Part shown: piece after piece, positions 1 to 6,005 of the stretch
Position numbering within the stretch: position 1 is the first letter of the stretch
Layout of the letters: each line of letters starts with the position of its first letter
Source of the DNA: Candidatus Sumerlaeota bacterium
GTDB taxonomy: Bacteria; UBP6; UBA1177
DNA length: 6,005 nucleotides
Direction of reading: 5' to 3'
Assembly (NCBI GenBank): GCA_007136595.1
Contig: SLGQ01000122.1
Coordinates: 1-6,005 of the forward strand
Program-made: the position numbers and the translations under genes
Notes under the pieces: generated by a model
Told to the model about the DNA's origin: nothing
The model's input: the letters and a program-made list of their open reading frames with translations, nothing else
Database searches by the model: none

Positions 1-1533
1 ATACTCCCTGTCACCTGATCCGAGAGTGAATGTAAGTGTATCAACAAGAATATCTGAAGGTTTCAGACCGCTTTTCACAACAATATCCCTCAATCTTTTT
101 GCAACTTCAAATTTTTTGGATGCAGTTTGCGCCATTCCCTCTTCATCAATTGTCAAACCAATGACACAGGCACCGTATTTTGCAGCAACATTAAGTATTT
201 TTTCAGCTTTTTCACCGCCATCTTCAAGGTTTACCGAGTTTATCAAAGCTTTTCCGCCATAACATTTCAGTGCAGCTTCAATAGTTTGAGGGTCAGTTGA
301 ATCAACACACATCGGAACTGAAATATCACGGTTTATCCTTTTTGCCATTTCAACCATATCTTCCTGTTCATTTCTCCCTGCATAAGCTACCGTGAGATCA
401 AGAAGATGGCTCCCTTCTGACTGCTGAGAATCAACTGTTTCCATCATCGCTTCAATATCATCTTTTAAAAGAGCTTCCCTGAAAACTTTAGAGCCATTGG
501 CATTTGCCCTTTCCCCGATTATCAGAGGTTTCGGCTCAACGCTCAAAGGCTGGGAAACAAATGTTGAACAAACTGCCGGAACAACTTCGGGATAAGTTTC
601 CAAAGCAGGCACAACACCTTCTATCCTTTGAGCAACCGCCTTAATATGACCGGGAGTAGTGCCGCAACATCCACCGACAATATTTACACCCATATCTTTT
701 ACAAAACTGTGTAAATGTTCCCCGAATTTTTCAGGCGGCATGGAATACTTAAGCTGACCGTCAACAAGCTCCGGAAGCCCTGCATTTGGAAGGACTATCA
801 AAGGAAATGGCGATATCTCTTTCATCTTTTTTATGCTTTGGGTCATACTTTCGGGACCTGTTCCGCAATTGAGCCCGAGAGCAAAAAGATCAAAAGGAGC
901 CAAAGCTGTTACAACCGATTCCACCGTCGTTCCAAGAAGCATCTTCCCATTTTTTTCAACGGTAAACGAAACATTTACAGGTATTTTTTTACCGCACTTT
1001 TTCATTGCATCAAAAGCGGCAATAAGAGCTGATTTTATCTGAAGCAGATCCTGACAGGTTTCGATCTGTATAAGGTCTGCCCCCCCTTCAATAAGTGCTG
1101 AGATCTGAATGAAATAAGAACCATACAGCTTATCAAAATCTGTTTGAAGAAGTGTGGGAAGTTTTGATCCGGGACCGACCGATCCCGCAACAAATATCTG
1201 TTTTCCCTTTGTTGAAAAACTTTCTGCAACCTCTTTTGCTATCTTTGCCGAATTAAATGCAATTTCATGAGCCTTTTCTTCCAGACCATGCTCAAAAAGA
1301 GTCAACGGATTTGCACTGAAAGAGTTTGTTTCGATCACATCGCAACCTGCCTCAATATAGGCACAATGAATTGATTTTATTATATCAGGACGACTTATGG
1401 AAAGATAATCGTGACAATTCAAATGACCGTGATAGTCATCTTCGCTCAGGTTTTTTTCAATTATTATACTACCCATTGCACCGTCAAAAATGAGGTGTTT
1501 TTCTTTGATCAACTTTTCAATACCATTTTTCAT
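1..1533 (-). CDS. metH: Cobalamin-dependent methionine synthase, N-terminal part (3' end outside window)
   Basis: This gene should make methionine in the cytoplasm by moving a methyl group from 5-methyltetrahydrofolate, via cobalamin, to homocysteine. I translated 511 codons without a stop; the frame is still open at position 1. Residues about 1-310 form the homocysteine S-methyltransferase barrel: FDGAMGS near 16-22, ETNSFSAN near 68-75, and the three expected zinc-ligand cysteines, C223 in LNCGTGP and C289/C290 in GGCCGTTPGH. Residues about 336-511 are the start of the pterin-binding domain, with IIGERANANGS (339-348), DLTVAYAGR (379-387), CVDSTDP (409-415) and LTFTLGSGDREY at the edge. The ATG at 1533 is preceded by GGAG six bases upstream, and the family's N-terminus fits this start. 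The cobalamin-binding and activation domains would lie outside the window, so a short variant cannot be excluded. It follows the carbamoyltransferase gene by 26 nt on the same strand and may share its transcript. Confidence 0.93.
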   Translation of the reverse strand, partial: MKNGIEKLIKEKHLIFDGAMGSIIIEKNLSEDDYHGHLNCHDYLSISRPDIIKSIHCAYIEAGCDVIETNSFSANPLTLFEHGLEEKAHEIAFNSAKIAKEVAESFSTKGKQIFVAGSVGPGSKLPTLLQTDFDKLYGSYFIQISALIEGGADLIQIETCQDLLQIKSALIAAFDAMKKCGKKIPVNVSFTVEKNGKMLLGTTVESVVTALAPFDLFALGLNCGTGPESMTQSIKKMKEISPFPLIVLPNAGLPELVDGQLKYSMPPEKFGEHLHSFVKDMGVNIVGGCCGTTPGHIKAVAQRIEGVVPALETYPEVVPAVCSTFVSQPLSVEPKPLIIGERANANGSKVFREALLKDDIEAMMETVDSQQSEGSHLLDLTVAYAGRNEQEDMVEMAKRINRDISVPMCVDSTDPQTIEAALKCYGGKALINSVNLEDGGEKAEKILNVAAKYGACVIGLTIDEEGMAQTASKKFEVAKRLRDIVVKSGLKPSDILVDTLTFTLGSGDREY

Positions 1534-1539
1534 TTCGAT

Positions 1540-1543
1540 CTCC
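1540..1543 (-). promoter_or_regulatory. Ribosome binding site of metH
   Basis: GGAG lies six bases before the ATG at 1533, in the 26-nt gap after the carbamoyltransferase stop codon. The gap has no room for a full promoter and no hairpin terminator, which favours readthrough from the upstream cassette. A promoter inside the end of the upstream gene is not excluded. Confidence 0.7.
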
Positions 1544-1559
1544 GGGGAAAACAGGAACT

Positions 1560-3419
1560 TTAATCAAGCTTGAACTCTTCTTTCCATGCATCTTTTTTGT
1601 CCCAGCCGGGTTGGGATTTTTTATCAAAAAGGTAATTGCCCATCACAAGATAATCCATTTCCGTCCTCATGAAACATCTGTAACCGTCATCAGGGGTGCA
1701 AACTATCGGTTCCCCTCTCACATTGAAAGAAGTATTTACAATAACTCCAAATCCCGTCCTTTTTCTGAATGTATCTATCAACTGCCAGTATCTTGGATTT
1801 GTCTCTTTGCTGACACTCTGTATCCTTGCAGAAAAATCTACATGGGTAATTGAAGGGACATCACTTCTTAAATGGTAAAGTCTTTCATAAAGGGGAAGCG
1901 AATTATAGTTTTCAGGCACTTTATTTCTTCTTGATTCCTGGACGGGAGCAACTAAAAGCATATATGGAGTTATCCCTTCCATATCAAAAAAAGTTTTTAT
2001 TTCCTCTTCCATTACTGAAGGGGCGAACGGTCTGAAACCTTCACGGTATTTTATCTTGAGATTGAGTTTTTTCTGCATTTCGGGACTTCTTGAATCTCCG
2101 AGGATTGAACGGTTTCCAAGAGCTCGCGGACCGAATTCCATTTTACCCTGAAACCATCCGATGACAGTATCTCCGTCAAGAAGAGATGCCGCTTTTTCGC
2201 AAAGTTTGTCAAAATCATCATATTTTTCATAAACGGCACTGTATTTCCTTGCAGTTTTTTCAATATCAAGATCACTGAACTCAGGTCCCAGATATGCCCC
2301 TTTCATGGAATCTCTTTTTTCTATCTTTGTCCTTTCATTATTGAAATAAATATGGTGAGCTGCAAGTGCCGCACCAAGAGAACCGCCTGCATCTCCTGCG
2401 GCAGGTTGTATCCAAAGCCCGTCAAATATCTTTTCTTTAAGCAGTTTTCCGTTTGCAACACAGTTAAGAGCGACACCTCCTGCAAGAACAATGTTCTTTG
2501 AACCGGTAAGTTCTTTTGCAGTATTGGCAAGTTTAAGGACTATATCTTCCGTTATTTCCTGAATTGCAAGAGCCATGTTCATATAGCTCTGGTTAAGGTC
2601 AGATTCAGATTTTCTCCTTGGAATACCGAAAAGTTTTTCCCATGCAGGATCATTTGTCATGCTCAAACCAGCCGCATAATCAAAATATTTCTGGTTAAGA
2701 AGAAGCGAACCGTCATCCCTGATGTCAACAAGGTTTTCAAGCGTTTTCTTTTTAAATATCTCTTTCTCTCCGCTATCGGGATTTCCGTAAGGGGCAAGCC
2801 CCATCAGCTTATATTCACCGCTGTTGACTTTAAAACCGCAGTAATGGGTAAATGCTGAATATAAAAGTCCTATCGAATGAGGAAAGTGAAGTTCTTTCAA
2901 TATTTTTATATCTTTACCTTTTCCATGACAGATCGTTGTCGTAGCCCATTCCCCCACTCCGTCAAGAGTTAATATTGCCGCATCCTCAAAAGGTGAAGGA
3001 TAAAAAGCACTTGCCGCATGGGAAAGATGGTGTTCCGGAAAAAGGAGTTGAGGTATTTTTCCACCCAGTTTTTTAAGTTCATCTCTAACCATCTTTTTCA
3101 TGAAAAGCTTTTCCCTTATCCAGACAGGAATAGCAGAAGAAAAACTTTTAAAACCATAAGGTGCAAAAGCATGATAAGTTTCAAGAAGTCTCTCAAATTT
3201 TATAAGGGGTTTATCATAAAACGCAACCGCTTTCACTTCATCAAGTGCTACACCGGCTTCTTCGAGCACGAATCTGCATGCATTCACAGGAAAACGGGGA
3301 TCATGCTTTTTCCTTGTAAACCTCTCTTCGTGAGCTGCCGCAATTATTTCCCCGTCAATTATGAGTGCCGCCGCACTGTCATGATAAAACGCTGAAATAC
3401 CGAGTATTATTTCTCTCAT
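1560..3419 (-). CDS. O-carbamoyltransferase of the NodU/CmcH/TobZ family (SxtI-like)
   Basis: Family members transfer a carbamoyl group from carbamoyl phosphate, via a carbamoyl-adenylate made with ATP, to a hydroxyl on a sugar, antibiotic or toxin. The 619-residue length is typical. The N-terminal Kae1-like domain shows LGISAFYHDSAAAL (6-19), HEERFTRKKHD (30-40), the putative metal-binding EHHLSHAASAF (129-139), LDGVGEWATT (152-161), SGEYKLMGLAPYG (200-212), LAGGVALNCVANG (312-324) and PAAGDAGGSLGAAL (339-352). The C-terminal YrdC-like domain shows GWFQGKMEFGPRALGNRSIL (421-440), YREGFRPFAPSV (458-469) and VNTSFNVRGEPIV (561-573). All key motifs look intact. An ATG at 3464 would add 15 residues and overlap the upstream small gene by 35 nt; I prefer 3419 because MREIILGIS is the family N-terminus and AGGGA lies just before it. 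The acceptor is unknown: no glycosyltransferase, peptide synthetase or nodulation gene is visible nearby. SxtI would be the closest functional name, but toxin synthesis is not implied. Confidence 0.93.
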   Translation of the reverse strand: MREIILGISAFYHDSAAALIIDGEIIAAAHEERFTRKKHDPRFPVNACRFVLEEAGVALDEVKAVAFYDKPLIKFERLLETYHAFAPYGFKSFSSAIPVWIREKLFMKKMVRDELKKLGGKIPQLLFPEHHLSHAASAFYPSPFEDAAILTLDGVGEWATTTICHGKGKDIKILKELHFPHSIGLLYSAFTHYCGFKVNSGEYKLMGLAPYGNPDSGEKEIFKKKTLENLVDIRDDGSLLLNQKYFDYAAGLSMTNDPAWEKLFGIPRRKSESDLNQSYMNMALAIQEITEDIVLKLANTAKELTGSKNIVLAGGVALNCVANGKLLKEKIFDGLWIQPAAGDAGGSLGAALAAHHIYFNNERTKIEKRDSMKGAYLGPEFSDLDIEKTARKYSAVYEKYDDFDKLCEKAASLLDGDTVIGWFQGKMEFGPRALGNRSILGDSRSPEMQKKLNLKIKYREGFRPFAPSVMEEEIKTFFDMEGITPYMLLVAPVQESRRNKVPENYNSLPLYERLYHLRSDVPSITHVDFSARIQSVSKETNPRYWQLIDTFRKRTGFGVIVNTSFNVRGEPIVCTPDDGYRCFMRTEMDYLVMGNYLFDKKSQPGWDKKDAWKEEFKLD

Positions 3420-3429
3420 CTTTTTCCCT

Positions 3430-3579
3430 TTAAAAAAGTGTGTAAATGAAAGGTGCAATTGCACTTCCTGTTGAAAGAACTATCAAAACTCCGAAAAGGA
3501 GCAATGTGAAAATGACGGGAACAAGCCAGTATTTTTTTCTGACCTTTAAAAAACCCCAGAGATCTTTTAAAAATTCCAT
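3430..3579 (-). CDS. DUF5989 / SxtK-like small membrane protein, 49 residues
   Basis: This short gene fills the space between the SxtJ-like and carbamoyltransferase genes. It begins MEFLKDLWGFLKVRKKYW, an amphipathic, basic segment. A single hydrophobic span follows (about residues 18-36, LVPVIFTLLLFGVLIVL from 19 to 35), and it ends STGSAIAPFIYTLF. I recall this layout, with its conserved C-terminal SAIAPFIYTLF-like end, as that of the DUF5989 family and of SxtK from the saxitoxin cluster. Function is unknown; the basic N-terminus predicts a cytoplasmic N-terminus and a membrane anchor. The ATG has GGAG six bases upstream, directly abutting the TAA stop of the preceding gene, and its own stop is 10 nt from the carbamoyltransferase start. 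This strongly suggests one polycistronic message with coupled translation. A role in anchoring or assisting the carbamoyltransferase at the membrane is inference from conserved neighbourhood only. Confidence 0.88.
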   Translation of the reverse strand: MEFLKDLWGFLKVRKKYWLVPVIFTLLLFGVLIVLSTGSAIAPFIYTLF

Positions 3580-3585
3580 CTCTAT

Positions 3586-3592
3586 CTCCTTA
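3586..3592 (-). promoter_or_regulatory. Stop codon abutting the ribosome binding site (TAAGGAG)
   Basis: The TAA that ends the SxtJ-like gene runs directly into GGAG, six bases before the ATG of the 49-residue gene. This arrangement supports the small gene's start and suggests translational coupling between the two membrane proteins. Confidence 0.7.
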
Positions 3593-3997
3593 AAAAGGTG
3601 AAACTATATCTGAATCGTCATAAGTTTTGTCCCTTGTGACAAAAACCGATCCACTCCCTTTTTTGAACTTCTTAAGCATCAAAGTATCCTTGCCGAGAAC
3701 CCTTCTTAAAAGAGCCATCGGAGTGACAATGAGCAGAAACACCAAAGCAAGAATTATCCTCGAAATAATTGCACCCGCTATCGAGGAAAAACCGAGCCAG
3801 AGCCACGCAAAAGGTTTAAAAACAACAGGGATCGTCATATTAAGAAGCTGCGCCGCAAAGGCAACATAGATCGCCCGGACATCGCCCGTAAAAAGAAAAA
3901 CTATCAGAGCGATAAGGACAAAAGCCATCCCGCTGTCTGAAATCTGCTTGAGGGAAAGTTTGCCGCCACCTTTACCCTTTTCTCCGAAAGTATCCAT
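3590..3997 (-). CDS. SxtJ-like integral membrane protein of the carbamoyltransferase cassette
   Basis: The 135-residue product has a basic, glycine-rich cytoplasmic-looking start (GEKGKGGGKLSLKQISDSG), then hydrophobic stretches at about 24-37, 42-60 and 64-92, consistent with two to four membrane spans. A charged tail ends KTYDDSDIVSPF. Length, the spans and the tail with a tyrosine, acidic residues and a terminal PF match the SxtJ family as I know it, named from the saxitoxin biosynthesis cluster where it neighbours the carbamoyltransferase SxtI. Its biochemical role is not known; an inner-membrane partner or scaffold for the carbamoyltransferase is a guess from gene order. The ATG at 3997 follows GGAGG by four bases. 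It is the first gene of the cassette in this window, downstream of a roughly 100-bp intergenic region with a candidate promoter, and its stop is 10 nt from the next start. Confidence 0.85.
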   Translation of the reverse strand: MDTFGEKGKGGGKLSLKQISDSGMAFVLIALIVFLFTGDVRAIYVAFAAQLLNMTIPVVFKPFAWLWLGFSSIAGAIISRIILALVFLLIVTPMALLRRVLGKDTLMLKKFKKGSGSVFVTRDKTYDDSDIVSPF

Positions 3998-4001
3998 AGA
4001 A

Positions 4002-4006
4002 CCTCC
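4002..4006 (-). promoter_or_regulatory. Ribosome binding site of the SxtJ-like gene
   Basis: A strong GGAGG Shine-Dalgarno sequence sits four bases before the ATG at 3997. It supports that start over other in-frame choices such as M24, which lies at the first membrane span. Confidence 0.75.
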
Positions 4007-4027
4007 AAAAAAACATTTACGGCAGAC

Positions 4028-4056
4028 AATTTACCAAAAGTTATCATGATTGTAAA
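4028..4056 (-). promoter_or_regulatory. Candidate sigma70-type promoter for the carbamoyltransferase cassette
   Basis: Reading the minus strand, TTTACA (4056-4051, five of six matches to the -35 consensus) is followed after 17 bases by TAAATT (4033-4028, four of six matches to the -10 consensus). Transcription would then start near 4021, giving a leader of roughly 24 nt that contains the GGAGG site. Spacing and placement are right, but the DNA is AT-rich and such matches arise by chance. An 8-bp palindrome, ATCATGAT (4043-4050), lies in the spacer; it is too short to call an operator. The upstream gene has no visible terminator, so readthrough from it is an alternative. Confidence 0.45.
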
Positions 4057-4097
4057 TAAAAAGTGGAATGTTGGGGTTTTAAGAGTAAAAACGGGAG

Positions 4098-6005
4098 CTA
4101 CATTTCGTATGCTCCGATCCACCATGGGGTTCCAGGAAAGTCAGTTGAACGGTTGTTCCATTCTTTGTCTATGGGAATTAGGGAACCGTCAACGGGGAAA
4201 TAATAGTCATTGTAAAGATTCAGTCCGTTATTAAGAGAAGGTTGATTAGGTCTCCAGTTAATTTCCCCTGTAGAGCCGGTTTCATCTACAAACAATGGAT
4301 TCAAATTTCTGTTAAGAGACATTCCATGATAAGTGTTTAGCGTGGTTACATTTGTTATGTGAACCGTACCATCTCTCAGAGCAAAAACTTTACACCGGTA
4401 AAAATTATTGTTTCTGACAACTGTGAATTTTGAGTTTGTATTTGTCTCATAAATACAGAAAGTGCCCTCATTGCCAGTGTCGGTAAAAAATATGTTGTTT
4501 TTTAAGTTTATTGACAAAGACTCACTTGAGTGAGTTGGTCTATGATTTAATACACCTACAGCAAGTGGAGCTTTACCGCCGGAAACCGTATTATTTGAAA
4601 TACTCAAGCTGGTTGAATAATTTGTAATACCATACGATTCAAAAGCAGCTTCTCCGCCGTGCACCGTGTTGTTCGCTATAAAAGCCTGAGAGTCCTTGTC
4701 AACTATTATTCCGTAAGAATAGTTGCATCCACTGCAACCGAAAATGCTGTTTCCGAATATTTTGACATTATTGCTTCCAACATTTGAAATTGCAACAGCA
4801 TCTTCAGAGTCACCGGAATAAATTGTATTGTTAAAAAGATGTGGTGATGAATAGAGATTCTCAACTCCTGCCGACTCTGATCCCGCACTGTTGTTAATCC
4901 CGCCATGAACAATGTTTCCCATAATCAATGGTCTCAAACTTGAGTAGTTAATGATACCTGTTGATATTTTTCCAGTTCCGCCATAAATATCATTTTCAAT
5001 TATCCTGGGGGTTAAACCATTGTTAAGTATCGCCGTTGTTATTTCTTCACCATCTCCGCCATAAACAATACAGTTCCTGATGGTTGGAGAAGAATTCGAA
5101 GAAATATATATGCCAGTGGTCTCTTCGGAGTTACCTCCTCCCCTGATGGTAATGTTTTCTACAAAAGTGTCTGCGGTTATATTTGCAGGGAATATGACCC
5201 CTGTACCATTTGGATTGCTGCCCTCTATGATGACCAGATCAGTATCCACACCTCTTAACGAAACACCGTTTTTAATTGTGATAGTCTGATGATATGTTCC
5301 CTCTGGTATCAAAATCACCCCTGACACTATTGAGTTTATAGCTTCCTGAATATTCCCCTCGCCAGGAAGTTCATACAGGTCATGCACCATTTCAGAAGGA
5401 TCAAAATAAACTTCCGATGATATTTCAGATGGAGTTAACCCATCTTTGTGAGCAAAAGCTTTGACTACTGTCTTGCCTGTTATGTTAATCCCCGGATCTG
5501 AGTAGTTGGCACTTGACATGCCGGGTTCACTTCCATTGACAGTATATTTTATTGTGGCTCCTTCTGTTTCAGTAGTAATAACAGCATTAAACGGAAAAAC
5601 ATGGTAATCACTTTCGGGAACTATTACCGGAGTTGCAACTTTCATCTCTATGTAGTTTGTTGAAACAGAAGAATCTTCCCAACCATCTCTACATGCCATC
5701 GCCCTGATGGTTTTAGTTTCTTTTACTTCTATGGTATGCCCGGAATCCAGTACATAGAGGTTTTCCGGTGGTGACCAAGGACCACTCTCTTCTTCATCCC
5801 AATCTTCAGGCTCATGAAGATCACCACACTCAAATTCTGATCCAGCCCCGAAAGCATATATAATTTGTGAAAGGGGAGTAACAGTTGTAATACCGATTTC
5901 CTGTTTTTTAGTATATATCCCTGAAGGAACGCTGAATATCGGCGTACCCACCTTCAAAACATAATGATCACTTTCAATCTCTGAGTTCAGCCATCCCGAT
6001 TTAAA
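4098..6005 (-). CDS. Probable surface or secreted protein with hexosaminidase-type Ig-like repeats and a parallel beta-helix (5' end outside window)
   Basis: The visible 635 residues are the C-terminal part of a larger protein. The frame is open to position 6005, and the TTG at 5957 is not a real start because the repeat pattern continues upstream of it. Residues 1-201 hold the tail of one repeat and two further repeats resembling the chitobiase/beta-hexosaminidase C-terminal Ig-like domain, each opening KVxTPxxxP and closing with (K/R)DG and S...Y. Residues about 205-560 form a right-handed beta-helix: an entry segment (IQEAINSIVSGVILIPEGTY, 219-238), then coils starting N-x-(I/V)-x-GG. The tail ends WWIGAYEM, like the D-x-GAYE ending seen in many surface beta-helix proteins. 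Carbohydrate binding, adhesion or polysaccharide cleavage are possible, but I see no catalytic motif. The signal peptide would be outside the window, so export is inferred from domain type. It has no obvious tie to the cassette downstream. Confidence 0.85.
   Translation of the reverse strand, partial: FKSGWLNSEIESDHYVLKVGTPIFSVPSGIYTKKQEIGITTVTPLSQIIYAFGAGSEFECGDLHEPEDWDEEESGPWSPPENLYVLDSGHTIEVKETKTIRAMACRDGWEDSSVSTNYIEMKVATPVIVPESDYHVFPFNAVITTETEGATIKYTVNGSEPGMSSANYSDPGINITGKTVVKAFAHKDGLTPSEISSEVYFDPSEMVHDLYELPGEGNIQEAINSIVSGVILIPEGTYHQTITIKNGVSLRGVDTDLVIIEGSNPNGTGVIFPANITADTFVENITIRGGGNSEETTGIYISSNSSPTIRNCIVYGGDGEEITTAILNNGLTPRIIENDIYGGTGKISTGIINYSSLRPLIMGNIVHGGINNSAGSESAGVENLYSSPHLFNNTIYSGDSEDAVAISNVGSNNVKIFGNSIFGCSGCNYSYGIIVDKDSQAFIANNTVHGGEAAFESYGITNYSTSLSISNNTVSGGKAPLAVGVLNHRPTHSSESLSINLKNNIFFTDTGNEGTFCIYETNTNSKFTVVRNNNFYRCKVFALRDGTVHITNVTTLNTYHGMSLNRNLNPLFVDETGSTGEINWRPNQPSLNNGLNLYNDYYFPVDGSLIPIDKEWNNRSTDFPGTPWWIGAYEM
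4410..5156 (-). repeat. Array of beta-helix coils (protein level)
   Basis: Successive coils begin NITIRGG (residue 284), NCIVYGG (311), NDIYGG (338), NIVHGG (364), NTIYSG (393), NSIFGC (419), NTVHGG (446), NTVSGG (472) and NIFFTD (504). They are spaced 26-32 residues apart. Most carry a TGI, YGI, AGV or VGV strand mid-coil, and most end with an SP- or S-rich turn before the next asparagine. This is the asparagine-ladder pattern of parallel beta-helices. The DNA copies have diverged, apart from a recurrent GGCGG (CCGCC on the plus strand) encoding the Gly-Gly turn in several of them. Confidence 0.75.
5403..6005 (-). repeat. Tandem CHB_HEX_C-type Ig-like repeats (protein level)
   Basis: Three repeat ends line up: SGWLNSEIESDHY (residues 3-15), DGWEDSSVSTNY (107-118) and DGLTPSEISSEVY (188-200). 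Two repeat starts line up: KVGTPIFSVPSGIY and KVATPVIVPESDY. The first complete repeat spans about residues 19-122 and the second 123-201. The second has the usual ATIKYTVNGSEP strand. The first is about 25 residues longer, owing to an acidic insert with DWDEEESGPW. More copies probably lie upstream of the window. Confidence 0.75.

Noticed and set aside
715..1032. Plus-strand open frame of 105 codons
   Set aside because: It is antisense to the homocysteine-binding domain of metH, rich in Lys, Arg and Phe as shadow frames in this DNA are, and shows no family pattern.
3018..3395. Plus-strand open frame of 125 codons
   Set aside because: It lies wholly antisense to the conserved N-terminal domain of the carbamoyltransferase and its translation has no recognisable domain.
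3420..3464. Alternative ATG at 3464 extending the carbamoyltransferase by 15 residues
   Set aside because: It overlaps the 49-residue gene in another frame and adds residues not typical of the family. The ATG at 3419 has a purine-rich AGGGA site and begins with the family N-terminus.
3453..3464. Perfect 12-bp palindrome GTGCAATTGCAC
   Set aside because: It lies inside the coding sequence for the conserved SAIAP stretch of the 49-residue protein, lacks a loop or a following T-run, and is best explained by codon content.
4076..4097. Possible terminator after the beta-helix gene (GTTTTT ... AAAAC)
   Set aside because: The stem would be about five A/T-rich pairs with no GC core and no following T-run, too weak to call.
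3904..4125. Minus-strand 73-codon frame spanning the gap before the SxtJ-like gene
   Set aside because: It overlaps both flanking genes out of frame, and the SxtJ-like frame has the strong GGAGG site and matches its family.
5955..5957. TTG at 5957 as a start codon for the beta-helix protein
   Set aside because: The frame stays open to the window edge, and the 16 codons upstream encode the end of a further Ig-like repeat (SGWLNSEIESDHY). The gene is cut by the window, not started here.

Overview
The window reads as AT-rich chromosomal DNA from a bacterium. It is probably Gram-negative and possibly an uncultured deltaproteobacterial-type or candidate-phylum lineage, but this placement is a low-confidence inference from gene content. 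Every gene I can support lies on the minus strand, so the window is best read from its right end to its left end. Long plus-strand open frames are antisense shadows of these genes.

Right part (about 4098-6005): the 3' portion of a large gene whose 5' end lies beyond the window. It encodes a probable secreted or surface protein. Tandem Ig-like repeats of the chitobiase/hexosaminidase C-terminal type come first, then a right-handed parallel beta-helix built from about nine coils of 26-32 residues, then a short tail ending in an IGAYE-type motif. A gap of about 100 bp follows. It has no convincing terminator but holds a plausible sigma70-like promoter for the next gene set.

Middle (1560-3997): a tight three-gene cassette with 10-nt gaps. 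It encodes a 135-residue SxtJ-like membrane protein, a 49-residue single-span DUF5989/SxtK-like peptide, and a 619-residue NodU/CmcH/TobZ-type O-carbamoyltransferase. The three products correspond to SxtJ, SxtK and SxtI of the saxitoxin cluster. The cassette is known far outside toxin producers and the roles of its two small membrane proteins are not established. The likely job of the unit is ATP- and carbamoyl-phosphate-dependent carbamoylation of a hydroxyl on an unknown acceptor, perhaps near the membrane.

Left part (1-1533): 26 nt after the carbamoyltransferase comes the start of a cobalamin-dependent methionine synthase (metH). The whole homocysteine-binding domain and much of the pterin-binding domain are visible before the gene runs off the left edge. 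Spacing and strand suggest it may be co-transcribed with the cassette, although no functional link is obvious. No RNA genes, mobile elements, CRISPR arrays or transfer signatures were found. The most interesting item is the carbamoyltransferase cassette with its two uncharacterised membrane partners; I see no clearly new system.
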